NCBI RefSeq assembly: GCF_000372725.1 | Contig: NW_005197426.1 | Location: 79,599 to 143,598, forward strand | Origin: Emiliania huxleyi CCMP1516 | Lineage: Eukaryota; Haptophyta; Isochrysidales; Noelaerhabdaceae | Length of the DNA stretch: 64,000 bases | Reading direction: 5' to 3' | Part shown: one piece after another, positions 9,104 through 20,159 of the stretch | Position numbering within the stretch: the stretch's first letter is position 1 | How the letters are laid out: the number at the start of each line of letters is the position of its first letter | Made by a program: the position numbers and the translations under genes | The notes under the pieces: generated by a model | Database searches by the model: none | What the model saw: the letters and a program-made list of their open reading frames with translations, nothing else | Told to the model about the DNA's origin: nothing

Positions 9104-11086
9104 ATGAAGACGGGCCTCTTGCCCGAGAACAAGAGTCGCGGCTCGTCGAGTGACGACGATGCGATGGGCGACGAGCAGGCGATGGAGTACGATGGTCGGC
9201 AGCCAGCAGCGTCAGAGGCCGAGCCGTCCGCTGCGGCGGAGCAGAGGTGCGGCTGCTCGGATGCAAAGACGATTGAGGTGATCGCAGTGGGCCAGAACGT
9301 GCTGGCGGTGATCCTCGCGCGCGCCTGGGCAGACCTCCTATTCGAGGTGCTCCAAGACCAGAACGTGATAAAGCAGACACGTTTGACGTCTGAGTTGGCT
9401 CTTTGGCTCACAGGTGGCCATGCCAATCGCGTCGGGCATTCCCCTGCACGCCACGACGACATGCGCGTTTGACCTGCGCTGCCTGGCGGTGATACTCACA
9501 CTGGGCGCGCTCGCCAACCAGGTCTGCGTTGGGCACTGCTTTGTGAAGGGACCAATCGTCTCCCTGATGCCTGCCGTGGTCGGGATGACAACCTCCGGCA
9601 CTGTCACGCCCTCAGCGCTCAAGTGCCGTGACGACGAATCCAACGGCGATCTGCTCTTTGCATTGTACTACCTCGCCTTTGCGCTGCTGCTCTTTGCGAC
9701 ACTCAACGAGCTGAAGCGGAGGCTGACCGAGCCTGGCGACAAAAACCTCGCGCGGAGGTACGCCGTCGGCATCACCACCCTCGCGTCCAATTTTCTCGCC
9801 CTGTCGTCCGCCGCCATCCTCAACGCCACTAGCAAAAGCGAGCTCGCCTTCAACGTCAGCTAGAGACCAACCCCGAGGGCGACGGATGGTCGCGGTGAGG
9901 CCGTTGAGAGGTGTGGCACGCTCTTGCCATAGGCGCCCGAGTACCTCGCCGCCTACACTGCAGGCCTTGTCACCGAGGTGCGGCTGCCGCTGACTCAGCC
10001 AGCAGTTGCGCGCGTGCGTGTTCTCCCCTCGGCGCTAGCCGCTGGCCAGCGTCTCTGTTGCTCCTCCTCGCTCTCTGCTCTCGCCGGCTCCGAATTATCT
10101 CCCTTCCTCGGACGTATTACTGCGGACCAAGCGCGATTGATTGCCACAGGTGCGGCTGCCAGACCCGGCGCTTTGCCAGGCCATGTGGGCTATGGCCGCG
10201 TTCCTCTGGCTCCCGCGCGTGCTAGCGAGGTGACACTACCATTGTACCAAGACATTGCCTCATCGCCGCTTGGGAGCTCCTGGACTCACACTAGGCAGGG
10301 CGTCTCTACCTCGCTGCATGCACAGCCCGCTGCCGCTTCCCGACGTTCTGGCTCTGACGCCCCCCGCCACCCTCCCCCACAGCCTCTCGCCGCTCCTCTC
10401 GCAACGGCCCGTCTTCTTCGACTTTGCGATCAAGCTTTTCGCCTTCTACGTTGCCTTCCAGATCCTCAACGCCATCCTCACCACGATCGCAGTGTCGCAG
10501 CAGACGTCCGTTGTCGTCTCGAGCGGCGACGCCCCCATCTTGGAGAAGGCTGCCCTGGCCGTCTCAATGGCGCTGCTGGCTGTGATGAGGGCGCTGCTGC
10601 CCTCGTCGGGACAGAAGGTCGGCCTGGGGGCGATCGCCGCGCCGGGGCCGGGGGTCGGCATCCGTGAGGCGACCGAGATGACTCGCGAGGCCTTGCAGCG
10701 CACATCAGCCGGATGCTCCGAACCTGGCCAAGCCAGCTTGGATGATGTCTCGCCTGTAGGCCTTTGTTGAGCACACGATCGGCATGTCGCTCGGCTGGAG
10801 CTGGCATCCGTTCATCAAGGCGCTCTTCCTCGGAAGTTGCGCGCTACTAGCGGATGCAGAGGCCAGAGCCCACGCCGAGGAGGCTGAGGAGGAGGAGGTG
10901 GAGGCAGGTGCCGTGCTGCTCTACACGCTTGCCGCGACCGTGTGCGCAGGCCGGCTCTACTTTTGGCTCTGGCACCTCGCCGCAGCGCGGAGAACGCGCG
11001 AGGCGGAGGGCGCGGCCGACGCGGGCTTCACGGCCGACTCTGCCGACGCTGGCGACGGTGGCGACGATGGAGGCGGTGGCGAATGA
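9104..11086 (+). CDS. Multi-exon membrane protein, unknown family
   Basis: The first ATG in the coding frame is at 9104. Resolved pieces are exon 1 to 9364, a 49-bp GT-AG intron (9365-9413), exon 2 9414-9854, an intron 9855-9932, and a short exon from 9933 (APEYLAAYTAGLVTE). Unresolved splicing lies between about 9978 and 10400, then an exon to 10689, a 70-bp GC-AG intron (10690-10759) and the last exon to the stop at 11086. Hydrophobic segments include LRCLAVILTLGALANQVCVG, LLFALYYLAFALLLFATL and LFAFYVAFQILNAILTTIAV. The start is Ser/Asp-rich with a Cys pair (RCGCSD). The end is acidic and Gly-rich. No family was recognised. In two of its introns the first bases (gtg; gcctt) repeat the start of the next exon. 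Confidence 0.6.
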
Positions 11087-11873
11087 GGCGAGGTCCGCGC
11101 TCCTCGTCGTAATGTGAGTGTGTGCGCGGCAGGCACACATCCGCGATAATATTGTGTATATAATTGCAGGCATGACATGATTGCAGGGGCGGGAAGAGAA
11201 GTGCCAGCTAGGCAGCTACCAGCTTGTGTGTGTTAGGGGGCATAGTGATCTGTGATCTGTAAGGGTCCGCCCGCAGGCGCATTAGGGCATAGTACCGGAC
11301 GGCCCTTAGTAACCTGGAGGTACGAAGACAGCATTAGAGAAAAAGTGATGACACAAGACACGTTTACAAGCAGAGGGCACCACTCTCACACGCCTGCTAC
11401 GGTAAGTGAAGACTGAACGGAATGACGACAGCGATAGAATAGCCCAGAGAAAAGTGTGGCATCGCGCTAGCTGCTGGCCGCTGCGTGCGCGATATACGAG
11501 CCTAACCCATTCTGCGCCCAGACCCGCGTTGGTTACCTGGAGAGCGTCTCACCATTCGGTGGGTAGTACACTGCCCTCGCTGCTGGACTGGGGGATGCCC
11601 CGCGCGCCTGACCCAGGCGCGAGAAACGAATCTGCGAGGCGAGGCCGCTCATGCGGCCCGATGGGGAGGAATGGGGCGGACTACGGGGATCGGCTTCTTA
11701 CACCGCCCTTCCTTGCAGCGAGCCCCCTCCAACCCACCCCCGCTAGGTCTCGGGGGACGCAGGGGTCACACCCTGCTGGGGCAGTCGGAGAAGGGGCAAC
11801 TCCGTGCACTGACGGTCGGCCTGCGTGGATCGCGTCACACCAATCCTCGCTACCCAACGCGGCCAAAGGTGTC
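11087..11873. other. No gene supported
   Basis: Intergenic sequence upstream of the SET gene. The SET reading frame stays open far upstream of 11874 but without recognisable domain sequence, so an upstream exon cannot be excluded. Confidence 0.35.
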
Positions 11874-14800
11874 ATGACAACGCTGCGGCGCGGCAGGCTC
11901 CTCACCGCCCAGCCCGTTGAGGCCGGCGCGCCCCTCCTCGTCCTGCCGCCATCGGCGCTCATCACCTCGGAGCATCCTCGGCACGCAGCCGGGCTCGCCT
12001 TTGTTGCGAGGGAGTTCCCCGAGCTCGACACACCTCCCTTCATGCTCGCACTCGCCTTGCTCCTCGAGGACGCGCGCGCCTCCGCCACCGCAGCAGCGCC
12101 AGCGGGTGGGCCGCCTCCGCCGCTAGTGCGGCAGCTGCCGACGGAGGAAGAGCTGTCCCACCTGCCGGTGATGCTGTCGGCGGCACGCCTCGCCGAGCTG
12201 AGAGGCACCGACGCGCACGGCCTCGCCGAGAGCTTGCGGTCCGAGGTGGAGGAGACGCACCGCCACGTCCGGCGGATCGCGCGGCGGCGCGGCTCGCCCT
12301 TCAACGGCACCGCTCCGGCGCTGCCTCGCTGGCGGTGGGCGCTCTCGGTCGCCTGGCGGTGCGCCGTGACGCGCCCACCGCTCGCCGGCGAGCGGCGGCG
12401 AGAGTCGAGGGCGGCGCTACGCGGCGGCGGCCGTGCGCAGTGGGCGACGGCGGAGGAGTTGCAGTCGCAACGTGAGGCGCTCGTCACCGATGCGATGGAC
12501 GTCAACGACGCACAGGAGGGGGAGGAGGAGGAGGAGGAGGAGGTGCACGCCGTAGCGGCTGCGCTGTGCTCCGCCGCCCACGGGTCTTCGGATGAGGATG
12601 AGCGAGGCGAGGCGCTGGGGCACACAGGACACTTCCAACACACTTCCAACACACTTCCAACACACTCTCCGTCTCCCATTTCACCCACAACGCTGTTGTT
12701 CCCTGCCAACGCCCCTCTCTAGCCGCCGCGCCCCAGCCCGCGCCCATCGCACGCCCAGGGCACACTCGACTCTAGGAAGTGTCTAGGAAGTGTCTAGGAA
12801 GTGTCTAGGGCACACTCGACTCTAGGAAGTGTCTAGGAAGTGTCTAGGAAGTGTCTAGGGCACACTCGACTCTAGGAAGTGTCTAGGAAGTGTCTAGGAA
12901 GTGTCTAGGGCACACTCGACTCTAGGAAGTGTCTAGGAAGTGTCTAGGAAGTGTCTAGGGCACACTCGACTCTAGGAAGTGTCTAGGAAGTGTCTAGGAA
13001 GTGTCTAGGAAGTGTCTAGGGCACACTCGACTCGTCCGCGACGCGTCCGCAGGCGCGAGCCTCGACGGCGCTCCGGCGGCACGGCGCGCGGTCCCGTCCG
13101 AGGCGGCCACAGCGCGCGTCGAGTGGGCGGCGGACGGCTCGCTCCGGCTGGTCGCGCAACGTCGCCTCTCCGCGTCGGCGCCGGTGCGGCTCGACACGAC
13201 ACGCCCATGACACGACACGTCCATGACACGTCCATGGCGCGTCCATGACACGTCCGCGCAGGTGCGGCTCGACTTTGGGCCTCGCACCAACGCCGAGCTG
13301 CTCGTGGCGCGCGGCGAGGTGTTGGCGGCCAACCCGCACGACGCCGTCGGCTTCCACATCGAGGCCCCCCCCCCCCCCCTCCCCCCCTCCCCCTCTCCCC
13401 TCCTCGCCCCCCTCTCCGCCTCCGCCTTCGCCACGGCACCGAGCCCGCCGCCGCCGCCACCGTTACCGTTGCCACTGCCACTTGCCTCACCGCCTCACCC
13501 GCACTCTCCCTCCCTCTCCCCGCCACCCTCGCCACGCCCTCCCTCTCCGCCGCCGCCCCTCCCGCCGTTGCCGGCGCAGGCGTCGACCCTCGCACAGGGC
13601 TCTCTGCGCGAGCGGGAGCAGCTGCTGCAGTCGCGCCTCGGCCTCGCACTCGAGGCGGAGCTGCGGCTCCACCCGAGCGGCACGCTGGCCCGGCTTGCCT
13701 AGAGGCGGAAGAGAGACGCCGTGCGCTCGAGCGCTCGAGAGGACACGGTATTCGGCCGTCTCCCGCTGGTCTCCGCTGTATTCAGCTGTACTCACTGCAC
13801 TCGTGGCCCGCGATGCTCCGGGTACACTGCACGGACCCCTTGCTGACGACTGTAGGACCCAATCACCTACCTGCCTACCGTAGGACCCAATCACCTACCT
13901 GCCTACCGTAGGACCCAATCACCTACCTGCCTACCGTAGGACCCAATCACCTACCTGCCTACCGTAGGACCCAATCACGCTCGAGGCGCTTGCCGTGCTC
14001 TCGGCGCCGCCCTCCCACCTGGCTGCCCTCGCGCGGAGCCAAGTCTTCGCGCCGCTGCCGCCCGTGCTTGAGCTGGCGGCGCTCGCGACGCTGCGGCACG
14101 TGTGTCTCGTGAGGCTGGGCCGGTACGGCTCTTCGCTCGACGAGGACGAGGAAGCGGCGCTCGCCCTAGAGCAGCAGCAGCGGCGGCGGGAGGAGCAGGA
14201 GGACCAGCAGGAGGGCCAGGAGGAGGAGGAGGGGGCGGAGGCGTGCGGCGCGCAGTGCGGTGCGCCGGCGGCGGCGAGGCAGGCGGGGCGCGCGGCGGGT
14301 CGCGTTGCTGCGGGGCGGCTGGCGGCGTTGCGGCTGCGTGTGAGCGAGCAGCGGGCGATCGAGCGGTCACTCGAGGCGGCTGAGGAGCGAGTCGCGGCGG
14401 TGCGGCGGGCGGAGGCAGCGCGCGGCGCGGGGGGCGGGAGGGTGGCGCGGAAGAGTCGCAGTCGAGGCGGCGGCTCGGGTGAGCACGCGGGGTCCGGCCA
14501 GCCCGCCGCAGCGAGCGCGGGAGGGAGGCCGAAGGGGGCGGCGGGAGCGGCGCCGGCGGGTGGGCGTGGGGAGAGCGCCCGCCGCGGAGGGGCAGGGGCG
14601 CTTCCGGCGAGCGCGGAGCTGGTCGCAGAGCTTGAGGCCGCGGCGCGGGGCGTACCGCCGCTGCGCTGGTCGCAGAGCGCGACTCACGTCCACGTCACCG
14701 TCCGCCTGCGGCGGCTCGAGACGCTCTCGCCGCCGACGCTGAGCGGTCGCAGTTTGCATCTCTGCGTGCGGGGGCGGTCCGGCCCCTCCGGCAGTGGAGA

Positions 14801-15631
14801 GCCGCGTGGCGTGTACAATGCCACTCTGGAGCTGTGGGGGATGCTGCTGCCGCTGCGGGCGACGGACATCACGGCTGGCGGCTCGCTGCTGCGGCTCTCC
14901 TTGCGCAAGCCGGACGAGGGCGCGCAGGGGGTGGAGCCCGGCGGCGGCGGCGTGGGCGAGTTTGGTGGGGGCGCCGGCGAGTGGCCTCGCCTCCTCGAGC
15001 ATCGCGAGCTCGAGGAGCTGCTGCGCCGCCGCGGCACGGTCGGCCCTGACCTCGACGCCGTCTCGCGCGCTCTGGAGGAGGCGGAGGCGGAGGAGCAGGA
15101 GAGTAGATGCGGAAGGCTCCCCCCCCCCTGGTGCATGCACGCACTGCTCCTTGGATTCAGTAGCACTCGTCTTCCTCCGAATGCTCGGTCCTGTATCGCC
15201 CCACACCCGACCCCGCGGTCTTCAGCCTTCAGGAGCGGGAGGCGGAACGCGTGCGGCAGAACATGCGCTGGCTCGAGGACAAGTGGGCGCGGCAGGGGCG
15301 CGCGCACACCACTCTCGCCGACATGGTGGGCCACGCAGCGCCGCTCTCGAGCGATCAGATCGCGGAGCTGGCGGCGCACGGCGGTTTTGGCGGCGAGGGC
15401 GCTGCAGGCACCGAGCCCGCCGAGCCGGCGTCGCACGCTTCGCCGCCGCTCGGCGATTTGCGGCAGATGCCCGGGCTCAGCGCGGAGCAGCTGCGCCTGC
15501 TCGAGGAGGGGGTGCACCCGTCTCGCATCCCGGGGCTCGAGGGCGGAGTCGACATTGAGCTGGACGAGCAGCAGCTTGAGCGGCTGCGGAGCGAGCGGGA
15601 GCGCGGGCCGGGCCCCAAGACGGAGTTGTGA
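11874..15631 (+). CDS. SET-domain methyltransferase (Rubisco LSMT-like) with C-terminal CS-like domain
   Basis: A predicted protein lysine methyltransferase. The exon from 11874 begins the SET fold (RGRLLTAQPVEAGAPLLVLP). SET continues after a minisatellite intron (~12.6-13.05 kb) with VEWAADGSLRLVAQRRL and, after a 78-bp intron (13184-13261), with VRLDFGPRTNAELLVARG and NPHDAVGF, the usual C-terminal SET signature. A later exon (from ~13967) gives a helical segment (AAGRLAALRLRVSEQRAIE) like the LSMT substrate-binding domain. After a Gly/Ala-rich linker, the same open frame holds a p23/CS-like segment (PPLRWSQSATHVHVTVRLRR). The last exon (15237-15631) has RQNMRWLEDKW and a Leu/Glu-rich end. 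Introns at 13370-13575 (C/T run), 13.70-13.97 kb (28-bp repeats) and 15104-15236 (apparent GA-AG) interrupt it. The SET-CS fusion rests on one continuous frame; the splicing near 12.6 kb is unresolved. Confidence 0.65.
12612..13052 (+). repeat. Minisatellite intron with hairpin-forming arms
   Basis: At 12628-12665 an 11-base unit (acacttccaac) repeats four times. From 12773 to 13020 the complementary-core 11-mer ggaagtgtcta repeats about fifteen times, arranged in 50-bp superunits separated by gggcacactcgactcta. The two arrays can pair (acacttcc with ggaagtgt). Coding sequence resumes near 13053. The exact donor is not resolved. Confidence 0.7.
13184..13261 (+). other. 78-bp intron starting with a copy of the next exon
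   Basis: The intron starts gtgcggctcgac and the downstream exon (13262) starts with the same 12 bases. The rest of the intron is a cgtccatgacac-type minisatellite ending in cgcag. Removing it joins SAP to VRLDFGP in frame. Confidence 0.75.
13845..13977 (+). repeat. 28-bp minisatellite ending in the splice acceptor
   Basis: Five copies of a 28-bp unit containing taggacccaatcac. The last copy supplies the tag acceptor and the first codons (gacccaatcac) of the following exon, so every upstream unit repeats acceptor plus exon start. Confidence 0.8.
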
Positions 15632-15797
15632 CTCTCGCGGCGCGAGAGAAGCAACTAGCAAGAGGAAATTGGTAAATGAAACGATAAGTCTCAGAGGGCG
15701 GGGACTCATGTCCCTAACACGTGTAAAGGAAATAAGCAAGTCACACCGCGGCACGCGGGCATGTACACTCTCTGAGCGCTCACACAGAGCTCACAGC

Positions 15798-17330
15798 TCA
15801 CACAGGGTCCCGCCGCGGGGCGAGGGCCGTCGTCGGCTTGGCCTTGGGGCGGCTGCGGCGGGCCAGCCCCACCAACGCCTCGCTCACGCGCGGCACCGCC
15901 TCCCGCCGCACCCCCGCAGTCGCAAAGAGGGTGGTGTGGAGGTCGTCGATGGCGTGCAGCGCGAAGAGGGCGCAACCGTGCCTGGCCGCCCAGTTGAAGC
16001 CGCCGCACCCGCTGCCCGCAGCCACGCACGCGTCGCAGCACTCATCCCACGAGCGGCCTCCTCGGCTGCCCGGCGCGAGGGGAGAGGGCTGGAGCGCCCC
16101 GCCGGACGGCACCTCCCACCGGCTCGACGACAGCTTGGTGCACGGCGCAGGCTCGTCGCGCGGCCGCGCTCTGCCTGCTCGGGCATTGCGGGAGCACGAG
16201 GCTGCTGGTGCAACAGACTGGGGCGTGTGCATTCGAGGGAGCGCGGACGACCCCTCGCTACGTCCTTGAGGAGAACGACTTTGGTGCACGGCCTTTCTCG
16301 AGTCGGCGAGTCGGCATACCGGGGTGTGTGCTCACCATCTAGCGCGCTTTGCCGATCGCCGACGTCGAGTTTGCTGCGGCCTGTGCGGCGGCGCGCGGCG
16401 GGGAGGCCAGCGGCGGGGCGGAGTGCACGGAGGGGCGGCTGACCGAGACACACGCCACGTTGACAGTCCTGCGCGGGAGGACGGCGCGCGTTAGCTCTCG
16501 AGCGGTGCCGCGGGGCGGGTGGGTGGCCGTAAGAGGTGCGGCTGCGGCCACCGCAGAGGTGGCACGCGTATTCTGGCGGTGAGACAAGCGGGCGAGGAGA
16601 GAGGCGGCGGGGAAGAGAGAGGCGGCGCTCTTCATCGCGAGTGTGGGAACGAGTGGGAACGGGACATGCGGCTCAACATGCAGCTCACGGCCGGCTTGTG
16701 TTTCAGCCTCTCCCCCGGTACGAGATGTGCAGCCTAGGGCGGCGGTCCTCCCGCTCTCGTCGTGGACATCGACTGGCTGCCGCGGATCATGCACCTGCGC
16801 GACGGCAGGGAGGGCGAGGCTGGTGAAGGCTTGTCTCTCACACCGCGCTTGCCACCACAAAGGGTTGAGGAGAGGCAAGAGCGGAGAGAGAAAATGGTAG
16901 TGCGTCGCCCAGTAGTCCGCGTATAGGGTCGTGCACCAAAGAGCGACGCGTCCGCGCGAGCGAGGGGGTGAGCCCGAGCTTATAGGCGTAGCGGTAGCAG
17001 CAGACGTGTGCGCCGATGCGCTGACGGCGCGGGCACTCCTCGGGTAGCTTGATGGTTGCGGCGTGCAGGATCCCTCGTGTGTGGGATAGCCGCGTCGCCT
17101 GTCGCAAGCGAGGCCGCGGTCAGGCTCTCCCTTTACGTGACGAATAAGGATAACGGCACCTTCTTCCAGCCATCCCACTCTCCGAGCACGACGACAGCAG
17201 CGGCGCCGCGGCCCCACGTGACTGTCAGCGTGGCGGCCTGCTCGTCCTCTCGCGACGTGTAGAGCCAGAGGAGGCCGAGCGCGCATGCGGAGAGGGCGGA
17301 GATGCACAGGCTGGTGCGAGTCGACACCAT
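15798..17330 (-). CDS. Secreted or membrane-anchored protein with CBM48-like and PAN/Apple-like segments
   Basis: The ATG at 17330 opens a hydrophobic leader (LCISALSACALGLLWLY). A glycogen-binding-like strand set follows (LTVTWGRGAAAVVVLGEWDG, then WKKVPLS) of the CBM48/AMPK-beta type. Splicing between 17130 and 16300 is not resolved, but an exon near 16.78 kb reads VHDPRQPVDVHDESGRTA, like the end of a CBM48 module. The last exon (to 15798) carries a Cys-rich segment WDECCDACVAAGSGCGGF, then HGCALF, typical of PAN/Apple-type carbohydrate or protein binding domains. This suggests a carbohydrate-binding surface or endomembrane protein. The exon chain between the two ends is inference. Confidence 0.45.
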
Positions 17331-17546
17331 CGATGTGACTGGCACTAACACAGGTACACCACGGGAGCCGCCCAAGCGACTCCTGCGAGGACGGCGAGGC
17401 ACTTAGCTCTGCACTCGACCCGCCGGAAGCCGCGCCGCAGGCAAGCTCATTCACAGCCTTGTTATTGGTAAGAAAATACGTGATAGGCGCTGTGCGCTGG
17501 TCTGTGAGAGGTTGAGGTGCGATTCACACACAAACGAACATTAAAG

Positions 17547-17607
17547 CGTCGCTCTCGATCCTAGAGTCGAAAGATTGTGAGCAGCACTCTCCTGAGTGAG
17601 TGAGTGA

Positions 17608-17638
<31 letters not shown>

Positions 17639-18412
17639 GCACTCTCCTCGCAATCGTAGCATCTCTGTCTGTGCGATTGAGCGATTGTGAGCACCCACGC
17701 TCGCAATCCTACATCTTCTAGGACTATGAGCAGCTCCGCTCACAATGTGACTGGGGACGCCTACGACTACTACCAGCGCGCTCACAATCCGAGCAAACTC
17801 TTAGGGTTGCGAGCAGCTTAGCTCACAATCCTAGTAACATGCCTCCGATTGCGAGCAGGAGCGCTGCTCATCCTACATCTTGTAGGACTATGAGCGGCTG
17901 CGCTCACACACAATCGTACCAAAGATCCAAGGAAGGACTGCTAGCACGCGCACAGAGGGCGCTCCCAATCGCTCCAGCCGCGAGCGCTTGTGAGTGAGCG
18001 CGCCGGGAGGGTCTCCTCACAATCCAAACAGTAGTCGCACCGATTGCGAGGGGAGCCGCTCGCAATCCTAGAAGTCGTAGGACTGTGTGGGCGGTGCCGC
18101 TCGCAATCGGCGAAAGTTCTAGGATTGCGAGCGCTCCTGCTCGCAATCGGAGGCATGTTACTAGGATTGTGAGCTAAGCTGCTCGCAACCCTAAGAGTTT
18201 GCTCGGATTGTGAGCGCGCTGGTAGTAGTCCTAGTCGTAGGCGTCCCCAGTCACATTGTGAGCGGAGCTGCTTCATAGTCCTAGAAGATGTAGGATTGCG
18301 AGCCTGCGCTGGGTGCTCACAATCGCACAGAGATGCTGCGATTGCGAGGAGTGCTGCTCACAATCTTTCGGCTTCTAGGATTGAAGAGCGACGCTGCTCT
18401 CAATCCTAGCCA
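17547..18412. repeat. ~865-bp near-palindrome built from 26-bp hairpin modules
   Basis: The arm at about 17547-17864 is the reverse complement of 18126-18412, nearly perfect over the inner ~170 bp. The main difference is a (CA)n insertion at 17610-17636 in the left arm. Both arms and the 260-bp centre consist of a repeated module GATTGYGAGC-N6-GCTCRCAATC (at least eight recognisable, for example at 18043, 18123, 18164, 18294 and 18339). The modules are linked by 12-16 bp such as ctagaagatgtag. Each module is itself a hairpin. No coding frame, no terminal signature of a known transposon and no target duplication is seen. Confidence 0.9.
17606..17638. repeat. (CA)n microsatellite in left palindrome arm
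   Basis: Dinucleotide tract absent from the corresponding place in the right arm. Confidence 0.95.
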
Positions 18413-19036
18413 GGTAGAAAAGAAGGATCACCCGCATTTCCTTAGTGCTTTGCTGTTTTTGCTGTTAATCTCATGAAGGTTTACATTTTCTTCTCACTAC
18501 CCGGCCGGCGCCCTCTCTCGCGGCAAAAGGGTCGAGCGAGCGGGAGAGTCGCGATGTCTGCGCACCCGCGTGCCGATGGGCGGCACACGCAACCGAGAGA
18601 GGCCCTGTCACGCCGCCAGTAGCGTTCTCCGCACTCCCCACGCCACCAAATGCCTCAGTGCGCCAGCCACCTCTTACTCGCGGCCGGCGCCCTCTCGCGG
18701 CAAAAGGGTCGAGCGAGCGGGCAGAGTCGCGATGTTCCTCCTCCCTGCGCACCTGGGTGTTCGCCGCCGGTATATGCTCTATCCGATAATCCCCCAAAAA
18801 ATAGTCTATCCTGTGCCCCAAGTGCCAAGAGGCAAGAGACGGACACGTTTGACAATCAAAATCTACCTCAATAAATAAATAAAACGGGCAAACTCTGAGA
18901 CGAGATGGGATTTAGGGACATGTGTCCCCGCCCTGCACGATCTTGGTGTGAGGGATCTTCAATCCGTGTCCCCTCACCCCTCGTCACAACCCGACACGGA
19001 AGAGCGGCAAGAGTTGGGGCTGCGGCTACGCGGCTG
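18413..19036. repeat. Non-coding region with a direct repeat and dispersed-repeat end
   Basis: A segment of about 70 bp (gccggcgccctctctcgcgg, then caaaagggtcgagcgagcgg) at 18503-18570 is repeated at 18683-18755. At 18866 an aataaataaataaaacgggc motif starts a stretch also found at 38216 (caaactctgagacgag). No gene is seen. Confidence 0.6.
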
Positions 19037-19921
19037 ACTGGTGGTTGGGTAGTAGTCTAAGTTCTGAGCCTCGCGGCTTAACGGGTCTAAGTGTGGCTAG
19101 CCACGCTGGAGTGCTTACGCGGTCTAAGATCAGCGGGAGCCTCTTACACCGGCTAAGTCGGCCATGGCACGCGATATACGGCGCTCGCGCCCAAATTTTC
19201 TTCGCCTGCGCGGCGGGCGATCGATCCTCCTCATGCTCAGCAATCGCCGCCTCAGCATCCTCCTCTTCCGATTCTCGTTGCTGCTTCTTGAGCGCACTTC
19301 GGCGACATCTAGCCAAATAGTTCTCACAAATAGCCTCAAGCTCAAACAAACGCATGTCAGAGAAGCCTGTGTATGCTGGTCCTCTTTGAACGATCCGCGC
19401 GTGAGGTAGCATAGGGCCTTGTTGGCAGCAGCCAGCTTGTTGCGCTGCTTCGTTGCGATGAGCTGATTGGGATCGCAGAAGTGCATGCCAAGCACCGCCA
19501 CGATCTTGAAGCAGAACACATCGCAACCGCATCGTCCGCACTGCCATCGGCATGCCGCGCCGCCGCTTCGCCGCAGCCGCCTTAAGGCACGCATAGCGGC
19601 AGCACATGGTACGGTGCGCGTACTTGAGCAGGCGTTGCGCGCCGCAAGTAGCGCACTGGCCCTGGGAGACGGCGATATGGCGTCGTGCGCGGCATACGCT
19701 GGTCGGGCCACCGCGTCCAGGTATTTTTCGGGTAAACCTGGACTTTTGCAGGTATACCCGGGTTTTACCCGGAGTTGGCCTCGTGTCGTCTAAGTTCATG
19801 ATGGCCCCCGGCCTTCCAGCGTCTAAGTCTGAGCCCGGCTCCGTGCGGGGGCTAAGTTGAGCGCTCGCTCGCTGCAGAGGCTAAGTGTAGAGCGACCCTC
19901 TAGCCCTACTACCCAACCATT
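19037..19921 (-). mobile_element. hAT-like non-autonomous DNA transposon with Cys-rich frame
   Basis: The ends are inverted repeats with core TGGTTGGGTAGTAG, flanked by the 8-bp direct duplication cgcggctg (19029-19036 and 19922-19929). Both subterminal zones carry several copies of gtctaag/cttagac. Inside, on the minus strand, are frames with paired cysteines (QCATCGAQRLLKYAHRTMCC; CGRCGCDVFCFKIVAVLGMHF in another frame) and a helical Glu-rich part (ARCRRSALKKQQRESEEED). This suggests a decayed zinc-binding protein of the element. The 8-bp duplication fits hAT or a related superfamily. Confidence 0.55.
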
Positions 19922-20159
19922 CGCGGCTGCGGCTATGAGAGAGGGGCCAATTTGCGGCCGCCCCTCGAAATTTGCTGATCAAAATTTGCGCGGGTGGCCC
20001 GGGGGCCGATCGACTAGACGAACGACTAGACGAAAGTCGAAACCTGTACTTTGGCCACAGTTCAGACTTCCCTCTCTCCGGCGGACAGAGACCTCGCTCA
20101 CAACCCGGACCACACCCCGCGCGAACCGCCCGCACCCGTCAATGGGAGGAGGTGCGATT

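Noticed and set aside
11681-12709. A 342-residue minus-strand open frame.
   Set aside because: Antisense of the SET exon; Ser/Arg/Ala-rich composition typical of complement frames in GC-rich coding DNA, no domain.
13845-13977. 28-bp direct repeats reminiscent of a CRISPR array.
   Set aside because: The units are contiguous without spacers, lie in an intron of a eukaryotic gene, and no cas genes are present.
17700-18400. Half-sites in the hairpin array (ttgtgagc, gctcacaa) look like an ideal bacterial lac operator.
   Set aside because: Spacing and centre differ between modules, the context is eukaryotic, and the match follows from an 8-base palindromic half-site. Treated as coincidence.
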